Assembly: GCA_903831255.1 (NCBI GenBank)
Contig: CAIKWZ010000033.1
Location: 1-64,000, forward strand
From: an uncultured Alphaproteobacteria bacterium
Lineage (GTDB): Bacteria; Pseudomonadota; Alphaproteobacteria; Caulobacterales; Hyphomonadaceae
DNA length: 64,000 nucleotides
Reading direction: 5' to 3'
The translations under genes and the position numbers were made by a program. Shown here in pieces: positions 63,644 through 64,000 of this stretch (within the stretch, counting starts at the first letter, position 1; each line of letters starts with the position of its first letter). The notes beneath the pieces are model-generated. The model saw nothing but the letters and a program-made list of their open reading frames with translations. It had not been told where the DNA came from and did no database searches.

Positions 63644-64000
63644 TCAGCTATGGCCGGGCAGGCCTTCAAGGTATTTTTCGGCTTCAAGAGCCGCCATGCA
63701 TCCAAGGCCTGCAGCGGTCACGGCCTGTCGATAGACATCATCGGCAACGTCTCCGGCTGCGAAGACGCCCGGGATATTGGTTGCTGTGGAGTTCGCCGCG
63801 GTCTTGAGATAGCCGCCCGCTTTCATGTCGAGCTGCCCTTCGAAGAGTTGGGTCTGGGGAGCATGCCCGATCGCGATGAAAACGCCATGGACGGGAAGGG
63901 ACGTGATCTCCCCGGTCGAAAGGTTTCGTAAGCGCGCCGCGGAGACGCTGAGCGGCGTTTCCTCACCTGTGACTTCGGCCAATTCGGTATTCCAGATCAC
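63644..64000 (-). CDS. trxB: Thioredoxin reductase, C-terminal part (cut by window edge)
   Basis: The last 118 residues of thioredoxin reductase. Family segments are GVFIAIGHAPQTQLF, then NIPGVFAAGDVADDVYRQAV and TAAGLGCMAALEAEKYL, the FAD-binding end of the enzyme. The CxxC pair and the NADPH domain are beyond the window. It is convergent with the hydrolase gene, 106 bp apart. Confidence 0.96.
   Translation of the reverse strand: MIWNTELAEVTGEETPLSVSAARLRNLSTGEITSLPVHGVFIAIGHAPQTQLFEGQLDMKAGGYLKTAANSTATNIPGVFAAGDVADDVYRQAVTAAGLGCMAALEAEKYLEGLPGHS

Overview
The window looks like chromosome from an alphaproteobacterium close to the Caulobacterales, Parvularculales or Hyphomonadaceae. The main reasons are a FliX-FlgI divergon, a fliL-fliM operon facing flgF-flgG-flgA-flgH, a fliQ-fliR-flhB-cckA order, a DUF1476 ATPase inhibitor, a eukaryote-type NADP isocitrate dehydrogenase, and CtrA- and FlbD-type promoter elements. 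Base composition is even and GC-rich. I see no tRNA or rRNA gene, no insertion sequence, no prophage and no CRISPR array.

Layout. 1-2.6 kb holds three flagellin genes in a row (the first cut by the window edge). 2.7-4.8 kb holds a MarC-type membrane protein and an unknown two-pass membrane protein. 5-8.2 kb has flgI, a FlgJ-like rod-binding protein and a FlgN-like protein on the minus strand, with fliX and dksA on the plus strand. 8.3-11.7 kb is housekeeping (recR, rmuC, def). 11.7-15.2 kb is the minus-strand flgF-flgG-flgA-flgH operon followed by a broken DUF5360 gene. 15.4-21.7 kb is fliL-fliM-DUF6468-motE-like plus a 1141-residue periplasmic TPR protein. ttcA follows, then fliO-fliP (minus) facing flgB-flgC-fliE (plus), an unknown membrane protein, and fliQ-fliR-flhB-cckA (27.1-32.0 kb).

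From 32 kb on the window is mostly housekeeping: an HtpX-like protease, recA with a LexA-like site and a terminator, alaS, icd, a TrmJ-like methyltransferase, TerC, rpsD, PPK2, rimO, and the bolA-AKR-grxD cluster. After these come purL, an rRNA pseudouridine synthase, an enoyl-CoA hydratase, a CinA-like protein, an outer-membrane barrel, map, two tandem Spinster-type MFS carriers, and purB, purC, purS and purQ. The window ends in trxB. The purine genes are split: purL lies on the minus strand about 10 kb from purC-purS-purQ on the plus strand.

How it works together. The window carries most of the rod, ring, export and switch genes of the flagellum in several separate operons, plus CckA, the kinase that feeds CtrA in Caulobacter. 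The promoters carry a matching code: TTAA-N7-TTAA boxes (CtrA-like) before fliX/flgI and flgB, CGGCA-N5-TGCCG palindromes (like the FlbD ftr element) before the flagellin and fliL/flgF, and a sigma-54 -24/-12 site before the flagellin. The least explained items are the TPR protein with three polyproline runs at the end of the motor operon, the 448-residue two-pass membrane protein, the in-frame stop in the DUF5360 gene, and a 108-bp identical repeat in neighbouring flagellin genes.
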